Source of the DNA: Cymbidium sinense
Taxonomy: Eukaryota; Streptophyta; Magnoliopsida; Asparagales; Orchidaceae
Length of the DNA: 64,000 nt
Reading direction: 5' to 3'
Assembly: GCA_021442155.1 (NCBI GenBank)
Contig: CM038218.1
Span: 59,238,268 to 59,302,267, forward strand
A program made the position numbers and the translations under genes. Every line of letters starts with the position of its first letter. Position 1 is the first letter of the stretch. The notes beneath the pieces are model-generated. The model had not been told where the DNA came from, searched no databases, and saw only the letters and a list, made by a program, of their open reading frames with translations. Below, in pieces: positions 26,590 to 39,906 of this stretch.

Positions 26590-29500
26590 ATGGCAACTTC
26601 AGCAACCGGGGGCAAGGTGTCGTTCAAGGTCACCCTGACCTCGGATCCGAAGCTTCCCTACAAAGTGTAAGGGCTTCTCTTTTTTTGGTTCCAATCCAAG
26701 TTTTCCTTGCTTTGTCGACAAGTTAGGGTTTCTTTTCTGTTTTGTTTTAACGCTCTTATCACTACAATTTAGATTTAGCGTGCCAGAGGCGCCCTTCACT
26801 GCTGTGTTGAAATTCGCCGCCGAGGAGTTCAAAGTACCTCCGCAGACCAGCGCCATAATCACCAATGGTATGGATTATTGCAAAGTATTGTATTTTGCAT
26901 ATGGATCAAGAGTTAATTAATATACAGCGCATGCTTAGTTGTAGTATTGTAGAATGAAGTGATTTACATGCATCTGATAAGATTAAATGTATCCCAGCCC
27001 TAGGCATATAAATTTATTGGTATATCATTCCTAATTCCTTGATGTCACTGGTATATCATCATGTTCGATTAATGCTTATAAATCTATGAATTTTGATTAC
27101 TTTATGTTACTTTAGAAGAAATATTCTGATATTTCTTTGAGGGACTGGTTTGCTACAAGTAGGATTTTATTCAAGTAGAATCTAGTAAAGTCAGAATCAG
27201 TAAGTCTCAGATGCATTAATCCTTGAAAGCTTTTTGGAATGATAGATGTGAAGTCTGGTTATTTCCTAATTAACTATTTGACATATAATTTTAAGTTTTG
27301 GATGTAAATGAAAGAGTAGAAGAATCATTAAGTGGTGTAGATCTTTTAAACCCTCCCTTAGGATTTACTAAATCTTTACCTAAAATGGGAGAAAATGGGA
27401 TTTAAGTATTGACAAGAATCTATGTGGCTCAAAAAACTATTTGACAAGAGATACCCTAAATTCTAGCTAAATCTTTCTACTAAGTACCTCGTGAAAGAGA
27501 ATTTTCACCTTAATAATAAATACAACCCTCCCGTCAACCCATAATTTAGATATTGTCCTCACTTCCTCAATGCAAAAACTATTATTCACCCTTCTTCCTC
27601 GTTATTTATTCCCAATCCCCCACTTAATTTATTCCACACTGCTTGCCAACATGTTTCACTACAATTTTTGTAATTTATACTGAATTTTAGCAAGATTTTC
27701 ATGTAATCACCCTTCAACCTAACCATTCACCCTTCTTTTTCCCACTTGATTGCCCCATTATCTCCTTAACCCCTCCCCCATTCTTTTCATCTAGTCGTAA
27801 TTTCTACATTATTTTGCAGCTTTTAAATTTTTGAAGATTTAAAAAGATGAAAAACTTAGACATTTGCTTTAATGAGAGGCATAAATTTCATGGTTGATCA
27901 AGGCATAAGCAAATAGAAATAGAAAAACTTATAAAAATTAAAATAATTTATAAATATGACATGAATCATTGATATATTTTACTAAGTTCATCATAAAGAT
28001 ATAAATAATAATTTTTAATTAATATTAAAATCATATTCAAGATAAGCACTTAAATTTTAAATATGCAATGAAGATCAAGATCCACAATGGCCTTTATCTT
28101 CACTTTCATCATTTTTAGAAGGGTTCTCATATATAATAATTCTATCATCCTTTGATTCTATTTTTTTGACTTCAAGCCATTTTTTATTCTTACTTCCTAT
28201 ATCAATTAACATTGGATTCAATTTAATTTAAAATAAAACAACAAATTAATAGCAAGATTGAGTAATCCACCATATTTAAATTATCTTTTGATACTTTTAA
28301 TGTGTTGTATTAGGTTTATTAGATATAAGTATAATATAATATGATATCTTAATATTTTAATATAATACAAAATAATTTAATTTTTTGTATGTAACCTTAT
28401 TGAGGTGTTGTCTCAAATGTCTCAAGGCATAAAGCCTCGTGCATCAAGCATCAAACAAAGGCAAAGCCTTACTAATGACAATGATGCGTAAGTCTCAAGG
28501 CATTTTGTGCACCCCAATTCTAAGCATCGGTACACTGCTTTTTAAACAAGGTAATTTCTTTTTTCATAATTGTATTGTAGAAATTTTAAACTATTTACAA
28601 ATTTTGGCAAAATTTGCACAAAAAAAGAACTTTAGCCTCAATATTTCTAATAAAGTTCAATATATTTTCAATAGCATCACACATAGTAGTGAGGAAATTA
28701 AAATGAATTTTATTGATAGAAAACATAATAGCAAGCCTTATATTTTTTTATATTCAAAAACCAAAATCATAATATAGCAACTAACACCATTGATATCATG
28801 ACAAATGCATATACGCTATGCATATATTTTCATTATGATTGTCATAGTTATTATTAATATAAAGTACTACATCTTATGCCTACTTCAACATAGTACTTCA
28901 ATTGCCTGCCAAATTTCACAACTACATTTCCTTTTTGATTGGTCTAGTTCTTTATCTCTGTCATGCACTTTACTTTTGTACATATGGCTGAAGATTGCAC
29001 GATAATCAAAGATCCTTTTATGAACTGAAATCTTTTAATTGCTTCTTAGCTATTTGAACCAAATATTCTTCCTTCTTTGCAGATCTTTGGCTTCTATCAT
29101 TCATATCTTTCATGCATATTCCTCAAATGGTGTCAATTAGGTCAACCATAAGTATTTTTGGCATTTCTTATCTGTGTCCCTTGACTCATGCATTTTATTA
29201 CATAAATCCACTTCCCATGCCAATTCCAAACTCATTTCTGGCCCCCTTGGAATTTAGCATGCTATAAAAAAGTATTAAACTTATCACCTTTCAAAAAAAA
29301 AAAAAAAAAGTATTAAACTTATCTCTCTTAATCAATGCATATGAAGATCATGCTTAAATGCATTTCCAGCATTCAATATTTATAAACTCTAGCATGCATG
29401 TCCTCATTGTCAAAATTTTCTTAATAGTTTTCAATTTATCAAATATTTTATTACTGATCCAATCTACATCTTGACAGAATACTAGTGTATAGTATCATGT

Positions 29501-31740
29501 AAACTTTCTGCCATTTTGATAGCTGACATATGTATATGTCAATAACTTTCACATCTCGAAGGTCATGCCATCTGTGCATGGTGAAGTTCAACCCTCTAAT
29601 TCAATCTTCTAATATTACAAATAGTGATTACCCTCGCATACTACTTTGTTTGTTTGATGCTAATTTTTAAATGTATAGCTGGCATTTCTAAAAGATTCAA
29701 ATATTCAAATTTGGTAAGGGAATGGGTTGGGTTAGTAACAACGCTGGCTCTCACAGTTCAAAGAGCATATGTCGATGCCACGATGGATGTATGTGGTCTA
29801 GATTTCTTTTGCAAGTCATCTCTTACTACAACATGATCATAATTCTTTTCAATGGAATTTGATGTATAAAAACAACATTATTTTATGTTAGTATTAGTTA
29901 TGTCATCGACATACAATGCATTATCCTCACTAACTAGTACCTTGTTGTTCATCATGCATTGACATAACCTAGTATTAGTTCCAAGGGCATATTAAGTCAT
30001 GCTGCTTCAGCTTCACTTGCAACTAGAATTTTTCTCTTGTATTCTCTTGCTTGATTTGTGATATTCATCAGTATTAGAAATAACAGACTTATGCTCCATT
30101 CGATTGTCTCTTGGAACATGGTTATGCATATGAAAATCATGCCTACTTAGTCATATGAGATTTCAAACATGTTATTACTAATGTTTAGTGATAGAAAGGC
30201 AAGATTTTCTTAGCCATTTTTACAATTTTGTGCTTGCCACTTTCTAATTTATAGGTTTCGAACTTTACACCTTTCTTTACACATTCTAACTTATACTCCA
30301 TTGGATTGCCTCTTGGAACATGGTTATACATTTGAAAATCATGCCTACTTAGTCATATGAGGATTTGACATATTACTAATGTTTAGTGATAAAAGGAATT
30401 TTTCTTAGTCCATTTTTACAATTTTGTGCTTGCCACATTCAAATTTATAGGTTGTGAACTTTACACCTTTCTTTAGTAACCTCTATATTTAATATAGGAT
30501 CACATAACCCTTAAGCCTAATTTAGGTATAATAATCACAATAATTTTTTTTTTATATATAATTATTCAATCTATGCTATATGCTTTAGTAAATTAGCTCA
30601 AAACACCTAAAGTCCTCCACAAAATAGAAAACTCATGTAATATTCAACATAATCTTCTTAGAATTGATTGAGTAAATTAGACGCCTTTCTAACATTTGAA
30701 AGTTAACAACACATTAGCTTATTGTTTCATGAAATCATCAATACTCTAAAAGTAAAACAAGGAACCCCTCAATCCATAGTGAAAGACGACCATAAGATCA
30801 ATCAAACAAGCCTATATCAAAGAGAACAATCTAGAAGATAAATACAAGATAAGTTGAAATCATCAAATTCTAGTAAAAATCTTTAGGTGAGATGTCTCAA
30901 CTTGTGGCTATCAATGGCGTGTCTTGAAGATATCACTCAATGATGGATGAGTCGACGATGGAATTGTATTCAAAACTTTTTCACTGTTCTATGTCTATTT
31001 ACCTCATCATTATTTGGAAGTAGTTTTTTAAATTGTCTTCTATTATTTCCTGGAAAATCCTACTAATGAAGCGGTTCTTTTGGTCTAAATATATTATAAT
31101 CTTCTATTTTATTCATGAAGATTGATTGGAGAAGCCTAAGATTTCATTAACAGAGAAGCCACTTACAACAGTAAGGATAATATTTGAAGATTTGAAGAAA
31201 GCTGAAAAGGTAAAGAGAGGAAAAGTAGTTAAGAGATGGAAGCCTTTGGGCGATAAGATGGAGGTTTTGGCGGTGATGCTCCATTATAATAAAACAAATG
31301 GTTAAAGTCTTGGGTGTTAACTCTTCTAATGTTAAAATGATAATAAGAATTGGTTGAGTGGCATGTTAGTAAGAAGATATAGAGTAGGATGAGGTACGTG
31401 TTATGCTACTTAATATTTCTATAGTAGTAGCCGATAAAATTATTTTCTCAATTATTAGATTCAAAGTCAATATATATTGTCAAACTTTTCGTTATTCACT
31501 TTTCTTTAAATATCCAAGCATGATATTTGAAGAAACCTAATTATATGTGAGGCTTCATCGAGGATTGTAGCATGCAGGCTTGTATTATGATCATTAATGT
31601 TGCTATAGCTTAGATTTATTTTGTGTCTAGGTGGCAGAATTTCATGCAATCATGTCCCTTACTATGTCTGCTCTAATCTGTGTGATGTTATTATTTTTTT
31701 TGTGTAGATGGTGTTGGGATCAACCCTCAACAAAATGCAG
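26590..31740 (+). CDS. UFM1: Ubiquitin-fold modifier 1, coding exons 1-3 (last exon not found)
   Basis: UFM1 is a small ubiquitin-like protein conjugated through UBA5, UFC1 and UFL1, mainly in ER-linked ribosome quality control. Exon 1, 26590-26666, encodes [20 protein letters not shown] and ends within the codon of PYKV. Exon 2, 26773-26867, encodes [20 protein letters not shown] and [11 protein letters not shown]. Exon 3, 31708-31740, encodes [11 protein letters not shown]. All junctions have GT-AG sites (GTAAGG, GTATGG, GTATAT donors) and compatible phases. The family continues for about 20 residues ([20 protein letters not shown] type) ending in the conjugated glycine, and I did not find that exon in the following sequence. 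Intron 2 is about 4.8 kb and full of repeats. Either the gene is 3'-truncated or the last intron is very long or damaged. Confidence 0.9.
26868..31707 (+). other. UFM1 intron 2, long and repeat-bearing
   Basis: It is bounded by the GTATGG donor and a TTTTTGTGTAG acceptor. It holds a 200-base tandem duplication (30086-30476) and low-complexity 'aaggcataaagcctcg' sequence near 28390-28545 that resembles sequence near 35790-35890 and 36560. Frames in it, including the 112-codon one at 28439-28777, show no family motifs. Confidence 0.8.
30086..30476. repeat. Two-unit tandem duplication, period about 203 bases
   Basis: 'ACTTATGCTCCATTCGATTG' at 30086 recurs as 'ACTTATACTCCATTGGATTG' at 30289, and both units continue in parallel to 'CTTTACACCTTTCTTTA'. 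It lies in intron 2 of UFM1. Confidence 0.85.
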
Positions 31741-34370
31741 GTATATCCTCAATGTTTAATTTCTCTTTGGTAGAATTCCCCTGGCTATTTATGTCTTTAG
31801 AGTTTAGTTTCATTTGTTGCTCTTAATTGCTCCAATATATGAATATAGCTAAAGTTGGCAATTTTTTTTATCATTCATGCGTTGACCCACCAATGTGTTT
31901 GGTGTTATTGGTGTTGATGTTTTCAATGGCATCAAGCTTCATGAATATTACTTTTATTAAATTGTACTTGTTGCCACTGGATAGATTGATTCATATTTTA
32001 CTCACTAATAGTTAGTAGTGTTGCTCATTACGCTTATGCTTATGATAGTTCACATGTAATTTATATATAGTTATTTACTTAAAAATATGCGATCAAGATT
32101 TTTATGAGGTCAGAGGTTTTAGAGCAAACCTAGTATTTGAAAAGGAAAAGTACCTTATGTGTACATTCTATTAGAAGTGAGTAGGATGGAGATTTTGATA
32201 AGTTACATAATTTTAGATCATTTACGTTATATGATTTTGAGCAAGGGGTTAACATTGAAGCCTCTGATCACTAAGTTGAGTATGACATAAATAAAGATGC
32301 GAAATAAAAATAAGCATATATGATAGAAGATGCAGATATGAGGTAGCAATAAAATTAATGTGCAAGAATTAGATTGTTGTAGATCAAAGTTGGCCACCAT
32401 AAGTTGTTTAAAAAGGACTTGTGCTAACAATGGTACACACCTCATGTTCCTCTCATCAATATTGAATTGATTAAGATTCATAAAGTTGATCTTTAGGATA
32501 AAACAAATTATGATGATGGTGAATCCACCAAGAATCAACGAGTGAAATTCATTTATTTGACAAATCCAATGATTTCTCATTTTCATAAGAAATTAGAATA
32601 TTTTGGTTCTCTTGTTTATTTGACAAGTACTTTAATTAAGTTGATTAGTCTTACCATTCTCATTGAAATGCTAACATTTTTAGAAGTGAAGATGTATGGA
32701 AATTAAACAAACTTTACATAGGTGGGGGAGAAAGGGAGGGATTTTATATAGGAGGGAAGGAGGGAGGGAGGGAAAAAGAGAGAGAGAGGAAGGGAGGGGT
32801 AGGAGAGAGATTGTCTCTTGGATTATGTTATAGATTTTTTTTTTTAATGTTCTGTTCAAGTGAGGGCTTCTATAACTTCTTAGATGATACCTCATTTGTG
32901 ATATGGATATCATCTGAAAGTTGTAATAAGCTATTCTTCTTGAGGTTATTAATAGATTAATCAATTGTTTTATGCATTACCTTTTAAATGGGCACTAAAT
33001 AAAGCCTTTATTTTCATCTGAAATTGGGATTGTAGTTTTTTTTTTAATATTTTTATGTTCAACCAAACTATGGTGTCAAAGGTCAATAACGCGATAAAAG
33101 TTTCAATTTTAGTTAGGGGTGTAACTTGGTATAGTTTGGATTAGTTTCATCTAGAATTAATACTTAACTAGCTATTACATGAACATTGAAGCAAAATTAA
33201 ACTACATTTTTAGTTCCACTCTAGTTCATTTCTCGAGACCAATTACATTATTGGGTTGATATTATTCTATGTTTGATTTGTGTCTTTTAAAAAGAAGAAA
33301 ACTTCAAGTTTTTTATTATTTTTTGCAACCTCATCAAGACAGTTAAGCTTTCACATTTAAAATTAATTAAATAAAATTAGCATACACTATAGAATTGTGA
33401 ATGACTTTTTTTAAATAATTTACATGCAAACACATAAGATGTTATACAAGCATCACAATAGATGATGTAAAACTTACATATTTATTGAAAATTAGCTATG
33501 ATATTATTCAAATGTTCAATATCTGATTATTCCATTGAATTTTTTGAATAATAATTTTCATAATCTTTAGATTTTGGTTCCATTAGACTTCAGGTTACCC
33601 AACTAGCCTAATGTCCCTGTTATATTGGATCTATATATTTTAGGAATTGAAAGTGAAAATTGACCCAAATTGATCAGATTATTGTTTAATTTGAAGTTGG
33701 GTTGGTTGAAATAATTGCTTCCCATACATGAATATTTTGGTACATAAACTGGCTTTATATGTTTTTTACGGCATATTTTATTATTACTAAGGCATAGACA
33801 AGTCAATTAGGTGGTAGTCAATAGAAGAGGGCAAGCGATCTTTTTGGTGGCAGACTCATTGATAACGTAAGGTTCTTTAGCTTTGTCAAAGCTTTCCACT
33901 TGCATATGTCCAATTTAAACTTATTATTTCCTTATGGTTTCCAGCATAGTTTGCTATAGTTAAAGATCTTAGTTGTGCTTGATCAACTTGTATGCTTCGT
34001 GATGGTGCATGTAACATTAATATTTATCCGACTTGCTTCACACTTATATTGTTAAACGCAAACTTCTGAATATATTATTGTAAATGTATGAATTTGTTTT
34101 GGGAGCTATTTTCTTAATAGGGATGAGCTTTGAAAGTGAACTTAAACTAGCAAATCGAAAATTTTCCCATTTAATTTTTGTTATGGTTTTCCCTTATTTT
34201 TGCTACATTTAGTTTCAACTTCATACCATGTCTTTCTAGTTTCTGCAGTGTAGCAATGTCATTTGAAACTTCAAAGCCATTTCTTAAAAGTAAATTTGGT
34301 TTGAGAATAGTTTCAACCTAATTTCCTTGTAGATAGTTGCACCTATCAGCCAGTAAAATTATTGGTTAGA
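31741..34370. other. AT-rich sequence 3' of UFM1 exon 3
   Basis: This would be the last UFM1 intron or intergenic DNA. A purine-rich (GGGA/GAGA)n tract lies at about 32702-32812. No coding exon or complete element was recognised. Confidence 0.5.
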
Positions 34371-34375
34371 AATAG

Positions 34376-34601
34376 ATTCCAAGATGGTCATCCGACTATT
34401 TGCATGTGACCAATTTAGTCACCAACTATACAAAATTGATCCAAAATGGTCCCTTATGTAGAAAGAGCGATACAAAATTGATCTCAATTTAGTTCTTGAG
34501 GGATCATTTTGGATCTGTTTTACATAATTGAGGGCTAAATTAGAGAAATATGATAGTCTGAGACTGGCTACATGCAAATAGTCGAAGACCAATTTGGGAT
34601 T
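34376..34601. mobile_element. Foldback MITE, about 226 bases
   Basis: The two halves are inverted copies: CGACTATTTGCATGTGACCA near 34392 pairs with TGGCTACATGCAAATAGTCG near 34566. GATCCAAAATGGTCCCT near 34438 pairs with AGGGATCATTTTGGATC near 34498. The outer ends (ATTCCAAGATGGTC and its partner AATCCCAAATTGGTC) also pair. It has no coding capacity and I could not define a target duplication. Confidence 0.7.
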
Positions 34602-34759
34602 CATCCCATATTGATAATTTATCCACTTAGTTGCATTTACTGCATACATAATAGTTGAATATTTCTTTCTTTTGGAAGCTTGTTATGGTAATATGATATA
34701 TTTTTATCTGAAATGTCTAAATTCATTACTGATAAACCATACATTCATACATATAAATA

Positions 34760-34799
<40 letters not shown>

Positions 34800-36800
34800 A
34801 GAGAGAGAGAGAGTATTGAGAAATTGATTTAGTTATTTTAAAATAAAGGAAAAAATCCACTAATTAAATTGATTATAAAATTAATGGCAAAGGATAAGTT
34901 GGCAAGTGGTAAATTTATGGTAACATAGATAGAAATTGTGTAAATATATTGAATAGATTTAATACCTCGTACACTTAGATTAGTATTATGGCCTAGGTAA
35001 AAGGCCATAATATCAACTAGAAGGAGGCCTCAACATCAGGATCATGTTACAGATTAAGAAAGGGGATGCAATTTTTAGAGAATTTGCAAAAATATTTAAT
35101 TGTGTTGGTATAGAAATAAGGTAAAATGAGAGAAGATATGGACCAAATTAGAGGAAGAATTTAAATTTTAGAAATGGGTTATTTTCTAGACAATAAATAA
35201 GTAGGTTTTAATTATAATATTTTGAATGTAAATTTGACTAGACAATATGAAAATCAATATAGTAGAAATACTTGTGGAGTTATCTATGGTTATAATAGAT
35301 TTGGCACAGAAAGTGTAGCATGAACATATGATGGAAGGATAGATCCTAGAGTTTTTTTTTTCTTAATGGTTTATTGATTTAAGTAAATTTTTGTTCGACA
35401 AGTTATACTTGGTTACCATTAAATGAGATTTGTTAAGTTAAAATTAACTTGGGAAGCTAAGATATATTTGATGTGTTAAATAAACAAAGGAAAAGATTTT
35501 ATAGGTAATCTATAACAGATTGAAATAAAAGTTACACTTAAAGAAAAAGATCCCCCATTATCATACCTTAATTATTTGATTGATGGATTTTAATTCTTTT
35601 GCTGATTATTACTAAATATATGAATAAATTTGAGAAGTTACTCATATATTTTGAAATAATAAAAAGGATCACTTTCTAAGTTAAAATTGAATTTAAGACA
35701 TGATATTAAAGAGGGATGACACATTGACACCTCATATGATTTCATCAATAGTTTAGAAGGTATTTTAGGTACTTGCTTTAAGGTGCACCTCATCATGAAG
35801 GGCCCAATAAGCGCCTCGAAGCTTATGGTTTTTGGCCTGAGCAAGGTTTAAGACTTTTTTTATTTGAGGCATAAATTTCGAGGTTATATACCTCAAGATG
35901 TATCAGTCAAAAGTCTCAAATTAACATCTACTTAAAAATATATTTCTAAGTTATATGCATGTGAATTTAAGTTTTAAGACCTTGAGTTGAGACTAATTTG
36001 GGGATAGAGAGCTACGGTTCAAGGGGAAATCAAGTTCCTATAATCAGTAGTAGTTAAATGCTAGTGGGAGTTGGGCGCTAACAAGGGTCTACGAGTGAGA
36101 GTCGAAGGTATCACATGAAAGTGGGAGTTAGATACTACTTTTTTTTTATTATTTTTATTTTTATTTTATTATTATTATTATTATTATTATTTTGATTTTT
36201 TGATTTTTGATTTTTGATTTTTATTTTTTTTTAGATGCTACTTATAAAAACTGTAGTAGGGAGCAAGCGCCTGTGATTGGGCTTTAATTTTGATATTGAG
36301 TGCTATTGGCAAGTTTCATTTATTTAACTAATTGTCTTTTTATTAGTTTGTTTTTGTTTTCTTTTTTTTTTTTGGATTTTTTTTATTTTGACTAGTATGT
36401 TTCCTTTTAAATCTATTTTTATTTTTTAAAAATATTTGTAATTGTTCTTTCTTTTTATCTAATTTTGATTGTTTTATTTTTTATTTTTTAAGGTTTTTAT
36501 TTTCTTTTTAACTATTTATTGATAGTTTATGACATATTTATGAATTATATTTAATTTAATTTAATTTTCATTTGAGGCTTGTGCCTCGATCTGTCTTAAC
36601 GATTATGCTTAGATTCAATAAGGAAAAATGCCTCCATTTTTGTTTTTTACTTTTTGTTTCTTTATTTTATCATTTGACCATGCTTTTCAAATTACAATAT
36701 TAGATTTTGAGTTCAAATTGAAATCACCTATTTTCAAAAGAGTCCATACATGCATTAAAATTTGTTTCATCATCAAAACACTCAAACATGAAATACTCTA
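34602..36800. other. AT/T-rich intergenic sequence with simple repeats
   Basis: A (TA)n tract at about 34768-34796 is followed by (GA)n at 34799-34814. A T-rich low-complexity block (ATT/TTTGA repeats) spans 36130-36240. Sequence of the 'gaggcataaatttcgagg' type at 35790-35890 resembles sequence in UFM1 intron 2, suggesting an unclassified short repeat family. Confidence 0.55.
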
Positions 36801-36825
36801 CCTCCTACATCTAAGGTGATAATAC

Positions 36826-37672
36826 CACCATTAACAAGAATACAACCACCACAACAACAACCTTAATCCCACTAGGTGGTCGGCATGAATCCGTCTCCAT
36901 TGTGTCTATTATGTTTCAAATTCTCAATCAAGCATACTAAGATCATTTTTTATACATCTTAACCAAGTCTTTTTAGATCTACCTCTACCTTTCTTAACAT
37001 AGGAATTCTAATGCTCTATCTCTCCTAATCATCACGACGCTTTATGCCAAACCATCTAAGGCGACTCCCTAATCTTATCTACCATTTACTCCAACTTTTT
37101 CCCGAACATACTCATTTTGCATTCTATCTCTAAGAGTAAAGCCACTCATCCACCTAAGCATCCTCATCTGTAACACTTAACTTAGACTTATGCTTCTCTT
37201 GGCCAATATTCGCACCATAAGTCATTGGGTCTTACCACCATCTTATAAAATTTTCCTTAAGTTTAAGTAACCTATCACATAATAGGCCAGATGCATTCCT
37301 CCACTTCAACCATCCAACTTGAATTCTACTAATAACATCTCCATCTATTTCACCATCATTTTGAACAATAGAGCCTAAATATCTGAAACGTTCACTCTTA
37401 TTAGTGACTTGTTCACCTAATGTCACAACACTACCACTAGAACTTCTAGAACTAAAATTACACTCCATATATTCAGTTTTAGATCTACTTAAACAAAAAA
37501 CTTTAGACTCTAGAGTTGACCTCCATAATTCTAGTTTCTGTTGGACTCCCTTTCTAGTCTTATCAACAAGAAGAATGTCATCAACAAAAAGCATACACCA
37601 AGGTACATCTTCTTGTAAATGCCTAGTAAGAACATCCATAACTAAAGTAAAAATAAGTATTTTCGCCTCCAT
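36826..37672 (-). mobile_element. RTE-clade LINE, 5'-truncated, reverse transcriptase C-terminal part
   Basis: On the minus strand the frame from 37672 reads TLVMDVLTRHLQEDVPWCML followed by FVDDILLVDKTRKGVQQKLE, then SKTEYMECNFS and RFRYLGSIVQNDGEI. This is the typical thumb-side half of plant RTE-type reverse transcriptases; the catalytic box is FVDD where FADD is usual. Downstream (36860-37230) is the decayed C-terminal part and the 'TTCATGCCGACCACC...' 3' region. A (CAA/CCA)-rich tail near 36826-36866 (TTG-rich on the minus strand) is the simple-repeat tail expected of RTE elements. A strong 5' truncation is evident because the endonuclease and first RT blocks are missing. Confidence 0.85.
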
Positions 37673-37816
37673 ATTTCTCTTTGTAAGATTTTCTTTCTTT
37701 TTTATATTATATTTTTTGTTTGATTAGTTAGGGTTTTTTTGTATCTTAGTTGTCAATTTTCTAATTTAAAAATAATTTTAGAGGTTTACAATATATTTAG
37801 AGGAAAGGGAAAGAGC

Positions 37817-39210
37817 ATGGCGGACATTGAAAGGACTTGGCTTAGAAAAATAGTATGCAAATTGGTATCAAAGGGGTTGAGAAGACTTAATGTATATTTG
37901 AGATGTAATTATTATTATAAGATTATGAAAGGGGGTGTGACAAGAATGAAAGAGCATCTATCTAGCTCTCACAAGAATATTGCACATTATGCAAAGTAAC
38001 TAAAGGAGGTCAAAGAAGAAATTTGTGTTTATATGAAGATGGCAATAATGATGAAGCACCTAACACGATGATAGTTTGATGATGGGATGGATGTAGGCTC
38101 ATATTATGATTGTGAGTGTGGTGTCAATGATTCTTTATCGCCATTGCCACTATAATCTAGTAGAGATGTATGGGGACCCATGGATCAATATTATGGTGAA
38201 TTTAGTGGACGAGAAGGACAAAGATCATTAGTGTAGCCCATCAAATTTCTCTTGAACATGCAGGAGAGGTGTGTAGACGTGTATGCATGGATATTGGCAT
38301 TTTTTGTGAAATGACATTACATTAAATGTGGTGATATCTCGATCTTGCATCAACATGGTCCGTTCAATAGGATCTTATGTTGGGGGCTTAGATCTTCTTC
38401 TATATATGAACTAAGAATTTGAATATGAAGGAGGAATTTGCTAATGCTGAAAAATTTATTGAGGAGATTAGGAGAACCTAAGCATAAACTGGAATTACCA
38501 TCATGTTTGATGGATGACCAAATATTAAGAGTAGAAGCTTGATTAATATCTTAGTGAATAATCTATATAACGTAATTTTCTTGAACACTATTGGTCCATT
38601 AGATAAGGTTAAAGATGTAAACTACCTTTTTGGCCTTCTTGATGGAGTGATTGAGGAGAATAGAGAGCACTTAGTTGTACAAGTTGTCATTGACAATACT
38701 AGTGCTTATATGGTTGTTGGGAATAGATTGATGGAAAAGAGGAAGCTCATATATTGGTCACTTTGTACAGATCTTATCCTTGAGAGACTTGGTAAGTTGC
38801 CTCGTCATAAGAATGTTTTGATGAAGACAAAGAAGATTAGTAATTTTTCTACAATTATAATTGGGTGCTTGCAATGATAAGAAAGTTTATAAATAATGAG
38901 AAGGAGCATATTGGTCACTGCTTGTTTGACTTTGCAGAGCATATTGGATGCAAGATAACCTTTAGAAGTTATGCTCACCTCTACTCGAGCTTGGGCTAAT
39001 AAACCAAGAATGAGAAGGAAGATTGCATTGAATGAAAGATTTTGGATGAGTGTGCGCTGTCATAATGACAACCAAGCCCTTGGTTCAGGTCTTAAGGATG
39101 GTAGAAAAAAAAGCACCATGAGCTTCATTTATAATACAATGAATGAGGTTAAGGATATGATTGCAAAATTTGGAGAAGAGGAATCAAGCTATAAGGAGAT
39201 TAAGAGATAA
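37817..39210 (+). pseudogene. hAT transposase remnant (BED finger plus DUF659 type)
   Basis: Three plus-strand blocks occur in order. Positions 37817-37997 encode a BED-finger relic (LRCNYYYKIMKGGVTRMKEH; the second Cys is replaced by Tyr). Positions 38539-38877 encode the DUF659-type segment (INILVNNL, FLNTIGPLDKVKDVNYLFGL, VVQVVIDNTSAYMVVG). Positions 38971-39210 encode a later block (ALNERFWMSVRC, MSFIYNTMNEVKDMI). Stops and frameshifts separate them. This is a different hAT lineage from hAT-1. Element termini were not identified. Confidence 0.8.
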
Positions 39211-39862
39211 TTGATGTAAAATGAGAGCTTCAGCTTCATCTCTATTTGCATATCGCTAGATATTATTTGAATCCTCAATTTTAATATGTTGAGAGAAAGT
39301 CAACCAATTTTAAGATTACTCGGTTGAGATTATCTTTCAATACATCATTGGGGTACTTGATTGATTTTGTTTTATCAATTTAGATCTTGTGAACTCTACA
39401 TGTTCACTTGTAGCTGATTGAGTTTATGATTTGTACATGGTTTAAATTCTTCAGAGATTAATCACATCACATACCTTATTAACTTTATTATAAGCATATA
39501 GGATAAGGTCTGCAATTAGGATTTGTGATCTATTTTCAATCTTGAAATTGGAAATTTGTAGTTTTGATTATGAGATTTTTTTTTATTACAGCTTTTTTTG
39601 ATTGTATACAAATATAAAACAAGATGAATTATCATTTTAGAGCATGGACCTCTAACCTGCAACTAATTCTATCAAACTCTACTTTGAGCATAAAAGATCA
39701 AGCTTATTAATTACATTTGATTGGTCATTTTGAAAATCCATTATATCGCAGGTCCTGTTAATTCTACTGCAAGAAGAGGATTTGATTTGTTGTAATCAAA
39801 CTCTATGAAATTGAGTATTCACACTTTTCACACATGAAATTTCTTTATTGAGGATATTGATG

Positions 39863-39906
<44 letters not shown>

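Noticed and set aside
26599..26865. An 88-codon minus-strand frame across UFM1 exons 1 and 2
   Set aside because: It is antisense to well-matched UFM1 exons and reads through their intron, with no family motif of its own.
28439..28777. A 112-codon plus-strand frame in UFM1 intron 2
   Set aside because: It is composed of low-complexity Asn/Ile/Phe-rich AT sequence without motifs, inside an intron, and begins in a dispersed repeat.
37404..37727. A 107-codon plus-strand frame
   Set aside because: It is the antisense shadow of the RTE reverse transcriptase fragment on the minus strand.
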